From positions 7,271,001 to 7,335,000 of the forward strand of contig CP050890.1 in assembly GCA_016745215.1 (NCBI GenBank): a DNA stretch of 64,000 nt, in the 5' to 3' direction. Every line of letters starts with the position of its first letter. Position 1 is the first letter of the stretch. The notes beneath the pieces are model-generated. The model had not been told where the DNA came from. It ran no database searches and saw only the letters and a list, made by a program, of their open reading frames with translations. The translations under genes were made by a program, and so were the position numbers. Of the stretch, positions 36,261 through 45,908 are shown piece by piece. The DNA comes from Thiohalocapsa sp. PB-PSB1. GTDB taxonomy: Bacteria > Pseudomonadota > Gammaproteobacteria > Chromatiales > Chromatiaceae.

Positions 36261-37939
36261 GCTTGGTTCGCGTCTCCAAGGTTGGAATCTGGATTGCCAG
36301 CGGGATTGCAGTCGGTGCTGGGAGTCGGTTTGGCATCCGTACCGGCCGCGGCAGCAAACAAACGCTTGAAGGCGGCCCGGTTTGCGGCACTGTCGAAGGT
36401 CGTGAAGGTGTCTGTGAATGCCTTGCGCGCCTGCACCTGTTGATCGAGCATGGTCTTTACCAGGGCACCGATGGACAGCAGCGTGGCGGTGTCGGCGGCG
36501 CCCTCTGCCTGCATATGCCGAGCGCTGTCCCTGAGGTGGTCGGCCTGCACCTGCAAATCCTGGAAGCTACCCAAGTTGTCCAGCAAGATCTTGCACTGTT
36601 TGATCAGACCTCGGATTTCGTCCGCTGGATACAGACTTTCGAAAAACTCCATCAGATAGCGCAGTTTCTTGCAACTCTTGCGCAACTCGTGCAGTTCCTC
36701 CGCCGGCGATGCATCGGTGATCGCCCTGCCTTCACGGCGCACGCGCTTGAGCATGCTGCGGATGCCGGAATCAGCGACGGATTTGATCGACCGCCTGGCA
36801 TTGCGCGGTGCCGGTGCTAAAGAGGGCGAATTTGGCATCTCCAGAAATGCGCGCCAATCTTCGCGCAGAGCACGAAATTGCGGCGATTCCAGCGCCTCGA
36901 CAAGCTTGGTTTGTTGTTCGGCGTAATGGCCGCGGAGCCAGTCGCGCAGCGGCTCTAGGTCGTCGCGCATGGATTCCGGCAGGCTCTCGCGCAGATTTGG
37001 AAAATCCAGCAAATAAACATCCAGGTCACGCATTGGGCCGGTCACCTGCTGTAGCCAGGCGAAACCCGCTTTGAATTCGTCCACCACCGCAGGCGGAAAA
37101 ACCCCTTTGATTTGGGCCAATGCCGAGCGTGTACGGCGCGTTGCGACCCGCAGATCGTGCAGAAACTCCGAGTCGAGATTATGCAGCGTGCCGTCGATAT
37201 TCGCCTCCAGAGTATCGAATAAGCCGCGCAGGATCTGCTTGGCGGCGGCATCGGCCGGTTGTTGCGGATCGAGTTGGTAGGCAAGCTTCGATGAGTAAGA
37301 TCCCGGACGGCGACCAACTGACGCCAGCGCCTGCTGGAACAGCGTTGCCGGTTCGCAGAGCATGCCGGAGTGTAGCCCCAGAGAGGACTGCAAGCGTTGA
37401 ATCGTGGCTTCCAGTTTGCGTTCATAACCGCGCACGGGCTGTATGAATAGGCGCGCTGGCAAAGCCTGCAACCGATGGCCAGCCGCATCGATCGGTCTCG
37501 ATTCCTCGATCAGGATGCGTACGACGGTCTTATCGTCATCGTTCAATACGCGCAATCCGTGTGTGCAAATACGCAATTCCGCCATCGGCAATAGGCGCCG
37601 GATGCCAAGCACCGGTGCCAGCAACCCGCGCACCGGCCCTTCCGGCAGACTTTCGACAAAGTCCGGATCAACCGCAATCATCTGACGCGCCACAACGGCG
37701 CCGTGGTTGCCAAGATCGAGCCAGCGCAGTTCGCGCCCCGTGTTCGCCAAGGTGCCCGACATCCGCTCTTCGAGTGCGGCACCCGCCAAGTAGAGATTCC
37801 ATTCGAAGCTGTCAAGATAGCGGCATATCGACTCGACGGTGGCGTCCGTTGCACAATGCAATGTGGAGCCAATGGTCGTGACAATCTCTGAAGGGTCGGT
37901 CTCCGGTGAAAACAAATAGTGCCTGGGTGCGGGGTGCAT
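36257..37939 (-). CDS. CHAD-domain protein with degenerate CYTH-like N-terminus
   Basis: This is a 560-residue protein. Residues 240-540 form a CHAD domain with its conserved His/Lys/Arg helices, HDLRVATRRTRSAL and HELRKSCKKLRYLMEFF. CHAD domains bind inorganic polyphosphate. The first 200 residues resemble the CYTH part of CYTH-CHAD proteins (LRWLDLG, RVLNDDDKTVVRILIEE) but lack the EXEXK motif, so this part is probably not catalytic. It is the first gene of a coupled pair with the ParA-type ATPase. A separate CYTH protein is encoded at 41.6 kb. Confidence 0.85.
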   Translation of the reverse strand: MHPAPRHYLFSPETDPSEIVTTIGSTLHCATDATVESICRYLDSFEWNLYLAGAALEERMSGTLANTGRELRWLDLGNHGAVVARQMIAVDPDFVESLPEGPVRGLLAPVLGIRRLLPMAELRICTHGLRVLNDDDKTVVRILIEESRPIDAAGHRLQALPARLFIQPVRGYERKLEATIQRLQSSLGLHSGMLCEPATLFQQALASVGRRPGSYSSKLAYQLDPQQPADAAAKQILRGLFDTLEANIDGTLHNLDSEFLHDLRVATRRTRSALAQIKGVFPPAVVDEFKAGFAWLQQVTGPMRDLDVYLLDFPNLRESLPESMRDDLEPLRDWLRGHYAEQQTKLVEALESPQFRALREDWRAFLEMPNSPSLAPAPRNARRSIKSVADSGIRSMLKRVRREGRAITDASPAEELHELRKSCKKLRYLMEFFESLYPADEIRGLIKQCKILLDNLGSFQDLQVQADHLRDSARHMQAEGAADTATLLSIGALVKTMLDQQVQARKAFTDTFTTFDSAANRAAFKRLFAAAAGTDAKPTPSTDCNPAGNPDSNLGDANQA

Positions 37940-38358
37940 TGCATACCTGAACGATAGATTCGACTATTGGGATTGGCGCGCGGCGACCTGCTCAATGACC
38001 TGGCTCCTACGCGATTGAGACTGTGCGAGTCGTCGTGGGGATCGGAATCAGAATCAGCGTTTCGAGTCTAACAGATGGATTTTTAGACGCGAAATTTTCG
38101 ATTTCGATCCCGACCAGAAACGCAACCTTATGCTCTCTGGGCGCGGCATCCTGCGCACAAGGCTCGAGTGCGTTTACAGTCGCGATTGTATTGTGACAAA
38201 TAGGTTACGAACTTGCCAATGCTTGCGACCGGCTCGACATGCCTGCATCGGCAACGCCTGCAATGAGCAAGCGGCACGACGTGCCAGGATATCCGAACTC
38301 CAGGAGCAAGGCGGAACAGGAGATTCGAAAATTCTTATCGGTCATTTGCAAGTCGGTT

Positions 38359-38983
38359 CTTAGTAGCGGTTCATGAATAACCTATACAACGCTATCCAGA
38401 CATCGGCGGAGTGCAATCGGGGTCGCTATCGAAATCGGAATCGGAATCGAGAGAGAAAACGCCCTATGCCATTCGGTCATGAGCAGCGCGACGTCTAGCG
38501 TGCGGCCATCGAGTCTGTCGGCTGGGCCATAGCGCGACTGCGAGCATGTGAAAGGACAGCGTAACGCGAAGGATCAACGCCTGTGCGCATCTTAGGCGCA
38601 CATCGTAGGTGCGCATCGCAGGCCATCGCGCTGCACATTGCCGAAGGTAACGGCAAAGCGACGAGCGGGGATCGACGCCGGTCGTTTGAAAGCGTACGAG
38701 GCTCGGCGCTGGAGTGCGCTGCGATTCAGGACGTGCTCGCTGGTGTGCGAAGCGTTGTGCGCAGACGACAACAGCAAGCGAAAGGCACTGCTCGATCGTC
38801 ATGTGGCCATGCTGACGAAGCTCGGACAGCGTGGCGACGCGGTCAGCAAGGAGCTTGGCGGATGGGTTGGTCGGTTCGATACCGACGCCGATACCGATAC
38901 CGACGCCGATAGCGGTACCGAATGAGTCGGCAGGCGACATCCAAGCCAAAAACCTGTTTAGCTTGTTTCTGCACCATCACTTA
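38359..38983 (+). mobile_element. R1 miniature element, copy 2
   Basis: This copy is nearly identical to copy 1 over its whole length. CTTA is at both ends, at 38359-38362 and 38980-38983. The right hexamer arm is longer here (CGATACCGACGCCGATACCG and on), which makes the copy 625 bp, whereas the left arm has one AATCGG unit fewer than copy 1. Array length therefore varies between copies. Confidence 0.75.
38466..38925 (+). pseudogene. Decayed four-helix-bundle ORF in R1 copy 2
   Basis: This is the same broken ORF as in R1 copy 1. It has the best-preserved middle part: HIAEGNGKATSGDRRRSFES followed by ALECAAIQDVLA reads through in one frame. The frame then shifts to CEALCADDNSKRKALLD and AMLTKLGQRGDAVSK. 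The early TAG after MPFGHEQRDV is the same as in copy 1. Confidence 0.7.
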
Positions 38984-39135
38984 GGGAAAACCCGGGCTTT
39001 CATTGCAGCACAATGGTCACGACAATCCGCTAGGGTGAATGCTGAAGACCGCGGAGCCGGATGGCGACCGCGACGGCTGACCCGATGGATAGGCCGCCAT
39101 TTTCAGCGGCATCAAGATAAGAGACAGGTGAGAGC

Positions 39136-40104
39136 ATGAATAAACTCGACCAACTAAAGACGATGACCACGGTGGTTGCCGACACCGGCGACTTCGAGGC
39201 GATCGCTGAATACAAGCCTCAGGATGCGACCACCAATCCATCTTTGTTATACAAGGCTGCACAATTGCCACAATACCGGCACCTAGTGGAAGATGCGGTC
39301 GCTTTTGGCAAGGAGAAGGGCAACAATGCAGACGAACACGCAACTTGGACCATGGATAAGTTGGCGGTCAACTTCGGTGCCGAAATACTGCAAATCGTGC
39401 CGGGTCGCGTCTCCACCGAAATCGATGCACGCCTGTCGTTCGATACCGCAGGCACCCTCGCCCGCGCTGAGGGTCTGATCGAGCTGTATCAGGAAATCGG
39501 TGTCGATCCGCGCGAACGGGTGTTATTCAAGATCGCATCCACCTGGGAGGGGATCCGCGCCGCTGAACGCTTGGAGGCAATGGGTATCCGCTGCAATCTG
39601 ACTTTGCTATTTTCGTTCGCCCAGGCAGTCGCCGCTGCCGAGGCCGGCGCGACGCTGATTTCCCCATTCGTCGGTCGTATTTTGGATTGGTACAAGAATG
39701 CCGAAAATATGCCCGGCTATCCTGCCGATGCCGACCCGGGCGTGATGTCGGTCACACGCATCTTCAACTATTTCAAACGCCACGGCCATACGACCATCGT
39801 CATGGGGGCCAGCTTCCGTAATGTCGATGAGATCCTTGAATTGGCCGGCTGCGATTATTTGACCATCGCACCGAAACTGCTCGCCGAGTTGGCCGAGTCG
39901 GACGGCGACCTGCCACGCAAGCTGGACGCTGAGGCTGCCCGCAATATGGACATTCCTAAGCAATCATTTGACGAAAAGGGCTTTCGTTGGAGTCTGAACG
40001 AGGATGCCATGGCGACCGAAAAATTGGCCGAGGGCATTCGATTGTTTGCCGCCGACACCCAGAAACTAGAGCAGTTTACGCGCGAAATTTGCCAATCTTT
40101 CTGA
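39136..40104 (+). CDS. tal: Transaldolase
   Basis: Transaldolase moves a dihydroxyacetone unit between sugar phosphates in the pentose phosphate pathway. It has 322 residues, and the Schiff-base lysine is K132 in LFKIASTWEGI, the same number as in E. coli TalB. Typical segments are DATTNPSLLYKAA, NLTLLFSFAQA and SPFVGRILDW. The start is an ATG after GAGACAGGTGAGAGC. The 3' end overlaps the converging binding-protein gene by 29 bases. Confidence 0.96.
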   Translation: MNKLDQLKTMTTVVADTGDFEAIAEYKPQDATTNPSLLYKAAQLPQYRHLVEDAVAFGKEKGNNADEHATWTMDKLAVNFGAEILQIVPGRVSTEIDARLSFDTAGTLARAEGLIELYQEIGVDPRERVLFKIASTWEGIRAAERLEAMGIRCNLTLLFSFAQAVAAAEAGATLISPFVGRILDWYKNAENMPGYPADADPGVMSVTRIFNYFKRHGHTTIVMGASFRNVDEILELAGCDYLTIAPKLLAELAESDGDLPRKLDAEAARNMDIPKQSFDEKGFRWSLNEDAMATEKLAEGIRLFAADTQKLEQFTREICQSF

Positions 40105-41602
40105 ATAAGTCCACACGACTGACCTGGCTGAGAGCATCGTAGTTGCCGTCGGATGCCAGATGGTAGCCCCTGATGTCATGCCGGGCGGCAAACATCTGAT
40201 CTTCGTACCAGAGCGGAAGGTACGGCAGGTCAGCATGCAGGCGCTGCTGCAATTTGCGGTACAGCATCGCCTGGCGTCGTGGATCGGCCTGCGCGCGAGC
40301 ACGCTCGATGAGGCGATCGACGAATTCGCTTCGGTAGCGACCTCGATTGGCACCGTCTGGTGGCAGCGAAGCGCTGTGAAATACATAGCGAAAGATATCC
40401 GGTGTGCGAATCCCGACCCAGGTCAAGCCATACAGTTGAAAGCGACCAGCCTTGATGTCGCCGAAGAACGTGCCCCAGTCGTAGCTTTGAATGTTCAGAT
40501 CGATACCAACCCGCGCAAGCTGTGCCTGGATCACGGTGGCCAAACGCAGCCGAAACGGGTCGCTGGAGGTCTTGTAAACCAGCCGCAATGGATGCGCCCG
40601 GTCATGGCCAGTGGCGGCGAGCAATGATCTTGCCTGCTCTGGATCGTGATCGTAGGCCATGAGAGCAGGCGCCCCTGCCCAGTGTTCCGGCGGGAACAAG
40701 GCCTCAGCGGCACGCGCGCCGTCCTGGAATAGGTAGTGCAGGATCGCCGCACGGTCGATGCCATGTGCCACCGCGCGGCGCACATTCAGATCTCCGCTGC
40801 TCGCATCCTCCAAATTGAAGCCGAGATAGGAGAAATTGCTGCCGTTGGTGCGCTCGATATGGATGCCGGGCTGCCGGCGCAGCAGCCCCACCAGTTCCGG
40901 CGGCAGATCGTTCTGCAGCAGATCGATTTCGCCGCGCAAGAGCTTCATGACGCGCACATTCGGATCTTTGACGGTGACGAACTCGATACGCTGTCCGTCG
41001 CGCTTGCGTACCAGTTCTACCTGTCCCGGTCGCGGCCAGCCTGCAAAGCGAAACGGACCGCTGCCCACCGGCTCGCGCTGGAAGCGATGGCCGCTGCCGA
41101 TCAACCCTGCCGGCAGGATGCCAATGCCGAGATAGCTCGGAAACAGCGGGTCTGGCTCGCGCAGATGAAAAGTCAGATGATCGTCGTCGATCAGTTCGAT
41201 GCGCTTGATGATGGACAATAGCGCCTGATGTGGCGATGCGGTGGCAGGATCGAGAACAGAGCCATAGGTCGCCGCAACATCCGAGCTGGTCAGCCGGCTG
41301 TGATTGCTGAATTGGCGCCCTGAGGTGCCAAGGCGGAAGCGGTAGCGGAGTGCGTCGAGTTGCTCCCAAGCGCCAATCCAGGGTACCGCCCGACTGCTGT
41401 CGTCAAAGCGGATCAACGCGCTGTATAACAGGCGGTTCAGGCGCTCGGAAGTGGCGTCTGTGGCAAGCCGTGGGTCGAGATTCCGCGGCGCGTTGGCGAT
41501 GCCGAAACGAATCAGTGCGGCATCTGCTGGTGCTTGGTTTGGCGCGCAGGCAGACAACCACGGAACTGCCAGCAGCGCATGCATAAAGCGGCGCCGGTGC
41601 AT
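40076..41602 (-). CDS. ABC transporter substrate-binding lipoprotein, peptide/SBP_bac_5 type
   Basis: This is a 508-residue solute-binding protein of the peptide and nickel class (SBP family 5). The N-terminus MHRRRFMHALLAVPWLSACA has a twin-Arg-like start and a lipobox LSAC, so it is probably a lipoprotein facing the periplasm. DPRLATDATSERLNRLLYS near residue 42 is the typical SBP_bac_5 opening. No permease or ATPase gene adjoins it, so its transporter and ligand are unknown. It is followed on the same strand neither by dppBC nor by oppBC. It lies 6 bases downstream of the CYTH gene and could be co-transcribed with it. Confidence 0.85.
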   Translation of the reverse strand: MHRRRFMHALLAVPWLSACAPNQAPADAALIRFGIANAPRNLDPRLATDATSERLNRLLYSALIRFDDSSRAVPWIGAWEQLDALRYRFRLGTSGRQFSNHSRLTSSDVAATYGSVLDPATASPHQALLSIIKRIELIDDDHLTFHLREPDPLFPSYLGIGILPAGLIGSGHRFQREPVGSGPFRFAGWPRPGQVELVRKRDGQRIEFVTVKDPNVRVMKLLRGEIDLLQNDLPPELVGLLRRQPGIHIERTNGSNFSYLGFNLEDASSGDLNVRRAVAHGIDRAAILHYLFQDGARAAEALFPPEHWAGAPALMAYDHDPEQARSLLAATGHDRAHPLRLVYKTSSDPFRLRLATVIQAQLARVGIDLNIQSYDWGTFFGDIKAGRFQLYGLTWVGIRTPDIFRYVFHSASLPPDGANRGRYRSEFVDRLIERARAQADPRRQAMLYRKLQQRLHADLPYLPLWYEDQMFAARHDIRGYHLASDGNYDALSQVSRVDLFRKIGKFRA

Positions 41603-41608
41603 CCTGGA

Positions 41609-42076
41609 CTACCAGGTCGTATAGGGTTGCTGTGCCAGATTCGAGTTAAAGTAGCGCGGGTCGTCGGAGACCTCCTGCCCTGCCCATGTCGGCATCTGAA
41701 ACGGCTCGTTTTCGTCACCGAGTTCGATCTCGGCCATCACCAGCCCAGCATTGGCGCCGTGAAAGCAGTCCAACTCCCAGACATGCTCGCCGCAACGTAC
41801 CTGATAGCGGGTCTTATCGATTAGCGCAGGGAGCGAAAGTTCGCGCAGCATACGCTCGGCATCCGCTGGCGGAATCTGGTATTCGTACTCCGAACGACGA
41901 AGGCCCTGCACGCGCCCCTTGATGGTCAGGAACGCGGCATCGCCTTTGATGCGCACCCGCACCGTTGCATTGCCGGCGCTGGACAAATAGCCCTGCAGTA
42001 CATGGGTTTCGGACTCCGCCGCGTCGCGCCAGCAGTCGTTGACGACCAGGAATTTACGTTCGATTTCGATTGCCAT
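41609..42076 (-). CDS. CYTH-domain protein (triphosphate tunnel metalloenzyme)
   Basis: This is a 155-residue single-domain CYTH protein. The signature EIERKFL lies at residues 4-10 (EXEXK), and further basic and acidic strands follow: RVRIKGDAAFLTIKG, YEYQIPPADAE, DKTRYQV and AEIELGDE. Such proteins bind triphosphate-containing substrates, and bacterial examples act as tripolyphosphatases. It lies between rlmD (42 bases upstream) and the SBP gene. Its presence near a CHAD protein fits a role in polyphosphate metabolism, which is an inference. Confidence 0.9.
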   Translation of the reverse strand: MAIEIERKFLVVNDCWRDAAESETHVLQGYLSSAGNATVRVRIKGDAAFLTIKGRVQGLRRSEYEYQIPPADAERMLRELSLPALIDKTRYQVRCGEHVWELDCFHGANAGLVMAEIELGDENEPFQMPTWAGQEVSDDPRYFNSNLAQQPYTTW

Positions 42077-42118
42077 TGGATATTGCTCCAGATCGATCTG
42101 CGACCTCCAGATTGCGAT

Positions 42119-43453
42119 TCAGCGCTCGAACAGCGCCATGGATTCCAGATGTGCGGTATGCGGAAACATGTCCATCGCACCCGCCGCCAGCAACCGATAG
42201 CCCAGACTGTTGACCAGCCGATCGGCGTCTCGCGCCAACGTCGATGGATAGCAGGATATATACAGCAGCCGGTGTGCGCCGCTTTCGGCAAGCAGATCCA
42301 GAACCTCGAATGCGCCGCTGCGCGGCGGGTCGATCAACGCCTTATCGAAATGCTGGTGGCGCCATGGCGCTGACTGGATATCTGCATAGAGATCCGCGCT
42401 GTGAAAACTGGCGTTGTCGATGGCGTTGCGTCTGGCGTTAGCGCGTGCGCGTTGCACCAATTGCTCATCGCCCTCGACGCCGACCACCCTATGTGCCCTG
42501 CGGGCGATTGGCAATGTAAAATTGCCAAGACCGCAGAACAGATCCAGAATCTGTTCATGCGGCTGTGGATCGAGCAATTCCAACGCACGATCAAGCATCA
42601 GCCGATTCATTTCCAGATTGACCTGGGTAAAGTCCATGGGATCGAATTCGATCTGAATCTCGTGCTGCGGCAAGCTATAGCTCAATGCGCGGTCCAGCTC
42701 TGGCTCGCACCCTGGTAACGCTCGCACCTTGTCGACCCCACCAGATTGAAGATAGACCCGCAGGCCGGTATCGGCGGCAAAGCCTTGCAGCAGCGCCAGA
42801 TCCGAGTCCGATGGGGGATCCAGCACGCGGAATACCAGCGCCGCCGCCTGCTCACCCATGGCGACTTCAATCTGCGGCACACGCTCGCGGATGCTCAGCC
42901 CCTCGATCAGCCGCGCCAGCGCCGGCAGCCGCTCCCCGATACTCGGGTGCAGCACGTCGCAGCGCTCGATATCGGTAATAAAGGCTGAGCCGCGTTCGCG
43001 AAAGCCCACCAGCACGCGCCCCTTTTTGGCCACCCAGCGCACCCCGAGCCGCGCCTTGCGCCGATAACCCCAGGGCTCGGCAGCCAGTGGTGCCAACCAG
43101 CGCTGCGGTTCGACCTTGCCGATGCGCCGCAGCAGGTCCGCCAGGATATCCTGCTTGGCCAGAATCTGCGCGGCGGGATGCATATGCTGCAATGAACAGC
43201 CGCCGCAGATGCCAAAGCTAGGACAGCCTGGCGTAACGCGTTCCGCTGCCGGTTCCAGCACTTGCGTCACCAGCCCCTCGTCGTAGCGGCGCCAAGCGCC
43301 GGTGTAGCGGAACAGCACCCGTTCGCCGGCAAGCGCGCCATGCACAAAAACGGTTTTGCCGTCGATGTGGGTCAGACCGCGCCCATCATGAGACAAGGAT
43401 TCGATGCGCGCCTCAACTGCTTGTTGCGGAAGTTTTTTGCGTTTTCTCCCCAT
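42119..43453 (-). CDS. rlmD: 23S rRNA (uracil-1939-C5)-methyltransferase
   Basis: RlmD methylates U1939 of 23S rRNA using S-adenosylmethionine. It has 444 residues: an N-terminal TRAM domain (about 12-70), the iron-sulfur ligands in CPSFGICGGCS, the SAM-binding LDLFCGLGNFTLPIA and the catalytic Cys in YISCYPSTLARD. E. coli RlmD (433 residues) has the same layout. The motif DPPRSGAFEVL is present. The gene lies three bases downstream of cysM in the same direction, so the two are co-transcribed. Confidence 0.95.
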   Translation of the reverse strand: MGRKRKKLPQQAVEARIESLSHDGRGLTHIDGKTVFVHGALAGERVLFRYTGAWRRYDEGLVTQVLEPAAERVTPGCPSFGICGGCSLQHMHPAAQILAKQDILADLLRRIGKVEPQRWLAPLAAEPWGYRRKARLGVRWVAKKGRVLVGFRERGSAFITDIERCDVLHPSIGERLPALARLIEGLSIRERVPQIEVAMGEQAAALVFRVLDPPSDSDLALLQGFAADTGLRVYLQSGGVDKVRALPGCEPELDRALSYSLPQHEIQIEFDPMDFTQVNLEMNRLMLDRALELLDPQPHEQILDLFCGLGNFTLPIARRAHRVVGVEGDEQLVQRARANARRNAIDNASFHSADLYADIQSAPWRHQHFDKALIDPPRSGAFEVLDLLAESGAHRLLYISCYPSTLARDADRLVNSLGYRLLAAGAMDMFPHTAHLESMALFER

Positions 43454-43456
43454 GTG

Positions 43457-44347
43457 TCAGCCTGGATATACCCCGGTCGACAAATAGCGATCGCCGCGAT
43501 CGCAAATAATTGCGACGATAACCGCATTCGAAACCTCCGCGCTCAGTTTGAGTGTCGCCGCGACCGTGCCACCGGAGGAAACGCCAGCGAAAATGCCCTC
43601 GCGAATTGCCAGTGCGCGCATGGTCTCTTCGGCTTCGGTTTGCGATACGTCAATGATGCGGTCCACCCGAGATGCGTCGTAGATTTTGGGCAAATAGGCC
43701 TTGGGCCAGCGGCGAATGCCAGGAATACTGGCGCCCTCCTCCGGTTGCACACCGATAATCTGTAATGCGGGGTTTTGCTGTTTCAGAAAGCGACTGGTTC
43801 CCATGATGGTGCCGGTGGTGCCCATGGCGCTGACAAAGTGCGTGACCCCTCCCCCCGTATCGCGCCAGATCTCAGGGCCGGTGCCCTCGTAATGGGCCAG
43901 GGGATTGTCCTGATTCGAGAACTGGTCCAGACGGATGCCAACCCCCTCGGCCTCCAACGCGCTGGCCAGGTCGATGGCTGCCTCCATGCTGCCTTCTTTT
44001 GGCGTCAGCCGAATCTCGGCGCCATAGGCGGTCATGGCTTGACGGCGCTCCATACTCATGTTCTCGGGCATGATCAGCAGCATGTGATAGCCCTTGATCG
44101 CCGCGGCCATGGCCAGTGCGATGCCTGTGTTGCCGCTGGTTGCCTCGATCAATGTATCGCCGGGCTTGATCCTGCCGCGCTGCTCGGCATGACGGATCAT
44201 GCTCAAAGCCGCGCGGTCTTTGACCGAACCCGCAGGATTATTACCCTCCAACTTGGCGAGGATGGAATTATCGGTTGTGCCGGGCAATCGCTGCAGGCGC
44301 ACCAGCGGCGTATTTCCGACGAATTGTTCAATGCTCGGAATTTGCAT
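43457..44347 (-). CDS. cysM: Cysteine synthase B
   Basis: CysM makes cysteine (or S-sulfocysteine from thiosulfate) from O-acetylserine. It is a PLP enzyme of 296 residues. The PLP lysine is K43 in GSVKDRA, the substrate loop is EATSGNTGIALA and the phosphate cup is GTTGTIMGT. The sequence VGNTPLVRLQ and the shorter length fit CysM better than CysK. Use of thiosulfate would suit a sulfur-metabolising host, but this is not shown by the sequence. Confidence 0.94.
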   Translation of the reverse strand: MQIPSIEQFVGNTPLVRLQRLPGTTDNSILAKLEGNNPAGSVKDRAALSMIRHAEQRGRIKPGDTLIEATSGNTGIALAMAAAIKGYHMLLIMPENMSMERRQAMTAYGAEIRLTPKEGSMEAAIDLASALEAEGVGIRLDQFSNQDNPLAHYEGTGPEIWRDTGGGVTHFVSAMGTTGTIMGTSRFLKQQNPALQIIGVQPEEGASIPGIRRWPKAYLPKIYDASRVDRIIDVSQTEAEETMRALAIREGIFAGVSSGGTVAATLKLSAEVSNAVIVAIICDRGDRYLSTGVYPG

Positions 44348-44753
44348 GATCTGTCAATTGCGCTCCTTGGTCAGCTTGGGGTCGATAACGGGATTGTGCA
44401 CCAGTGAGGCGGAACGAAAAAGGTGCAGACGACAGCATGCGCGATTGTGTCGCGCGATCGCCAAGACTACGCAAGTGGTTCGGAGAATACATAAAGGCAC
44501 TTGAAGCTAGCTCATCGATCATCCCAGGTGCTGTTCTGAGGCGGTTTCTCTCCGGCAATCGCCCTAAACGACGAATCCCCCGGCCAGCAAGCCGGCTGGC
44601 AGGGGGATCTTCAAGGGATCGAGATTTCTCCCGGTTGAGAGTTATCTGGACTGAGGGATTCTCCGAGTCCGGGATTCTCCGGGTTGGATTTTTGCGGATT
44701 GGATTTCTGTGGGCTGGGGCAGAATCGCCCCCAGGATGGGGGCAACCGTTTTG
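44348..44753. other. Gap with R2 fragment and imperfect repeats
   Basis: There is no gene in this 406-bp stretch. It contains a fragment of the R2 right end (GGTTTCTCTCCGGCAATCGC at about 44543-44562). Near 44654-44712 lie imperfect short repeats of GGATTCTCCGGGT and GGATTTTTGCGGATT. Confidence 0.5.
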
Positions 44754-45179
44754 TCAGCAAGCCTCGCTGGTGCTGGCTTGGCGAGGCTGAGACCGCATCA
44801 TGCTATCGACCGCGACTGCTGCCAATTCATTCGCCTGCGCACGGGCGAGAATCTCATTATGAAGCTTGGCCACGCTGCGCTGCGCGCGTCCGAGATCCAC
44901 ATCGTCCTCCAAAAGCCCGGCCGCCTTGTCGACAATGCGCACCATCTGCGCGAGATTTTCACGATCTGCCACCGTGATCGGCTCGCCATCGAAGACCTGA
45001 TCGCGGATGGCGAGCGCCTCCGGCAGTCTCTGCATCTCGATTCCGCGCATCAGATGACTTACGATTTGTTTGCGCTGCATGTGCCAGTCCCGCTCTGGCG
45101 TTTGGCTAGGAAGATGGGTCTCTTTTGACTCGACAGGTTGCGTTGCGACATTGGAATACTGGTCATGGATTGCTGGCAT
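44754..45179 (-). CDS. Small helical protein of unknown family, paralogue P1
   Basis: This is a 141-residue cytoplasmic-type protein without signal or membrane segment. It is clearly homologous to the protein at 46725-47078: both start MPAI and share QRLPEALAIR-QVF-GEPIT, LAQMV--VD-AA and VAKL--EILARA. The shared core of about 80 residues is predicted to be mostly helical. P1 has an extra C-terminal 24 residues. I do not recognise the family. The R2 fragment lies about 190 bases beyond its 3' end. Confidence 0.65.
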   Translation of the reverse strand: MPAIHDQYSNVATQPVESKETHLPSQTPERDWHMQRKQIVSHLMRGIEMQRLPEALAIRDQVFDGEPITVADRENLAQMVRIVDKAAGLLEDDVDLGRAQRSVAKLHNEILARAQANELAAVAVDSMMRSQPRQASTSEAC

Positions 45180-45908
45180 GCTCTTTCGCCTTTGGTGTTC
45201 AGGTTATCGGTGGTGGTATTACCGACAGGCCCGTGATTGGGCTTGCCAGTGGTCTATACAGTGGTCTATTGGCGCTGGTTTATGCTTATCGCTGCTGCGC
45301 TCTCTTTATTGTGCTGCAAATTCCTCGCCCTCGTTTTCCAGCAGCCGATTCCAACAGCGGCCATTCGACTCGTGGCAATGCAACCAAAACGAAATCAAGC
45401 CAAAGTGAAATCAAGCCAAAGTGAAATCAGGTAATGCATGCCAGCATGCTGCATCTTGATGTGCAGTTCGCTGAGGTTGGATTGCAGCATGCCCGCGACC
45501 GACGCTCCGGACAATTCCGACTGTCCAGCACGCATATAACCATCTTCCCCAACTCAGGTGCGAACAATAGTGAGTATCGGTTGGTAAATGGTGGTTTTCG
45601 TATGGGCAATGATGACCTGCAGTTAAGCTGCTTCTGCCGACCGAACGCCTCAAACTACAGATTATTTGCAGGGTATTTCCGAAAATTTCCCGCGGATGGC
45701 CAGCAGCTAAAGCGTTCTGAGATAAGGTGTTGCGTTTTCATTGCATCAAAATGAGTACGGCCGATGAGAATTCCGGAGGCAAGATGCCGGAATCCATCAT
45801 CGACCGTGTTCGAAGCTGCTTCAGCTGGTATTTATCGACTTACATACTGTCAGGAAGTGCTGATATTGTATGATTTTATTCGGTGGCACTCCGCATGCTT
45901 GCCAAGAA

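Larger units (their letters stand above)
37940..39135. other. Region with R1 copy 2 between the CHAD gene and tal
   Basis: From 37940 to 38358 no gene is evident; a short GGAATCAGAATCAG hexamer run lies near 38043. R1 copy 2 fills 38359-38983. The remaining 150 bases carry the tal upstream region, in which I cannot identify promoter boxes. Confidence 0.5.

Noticed and set aside
45125..45424. Small membrane protein on the plus strand upstream of P1
   Set aside because: It overlaps the start of P1 in antisense, and its sequence has no ribosome binding site or conserved pattern.
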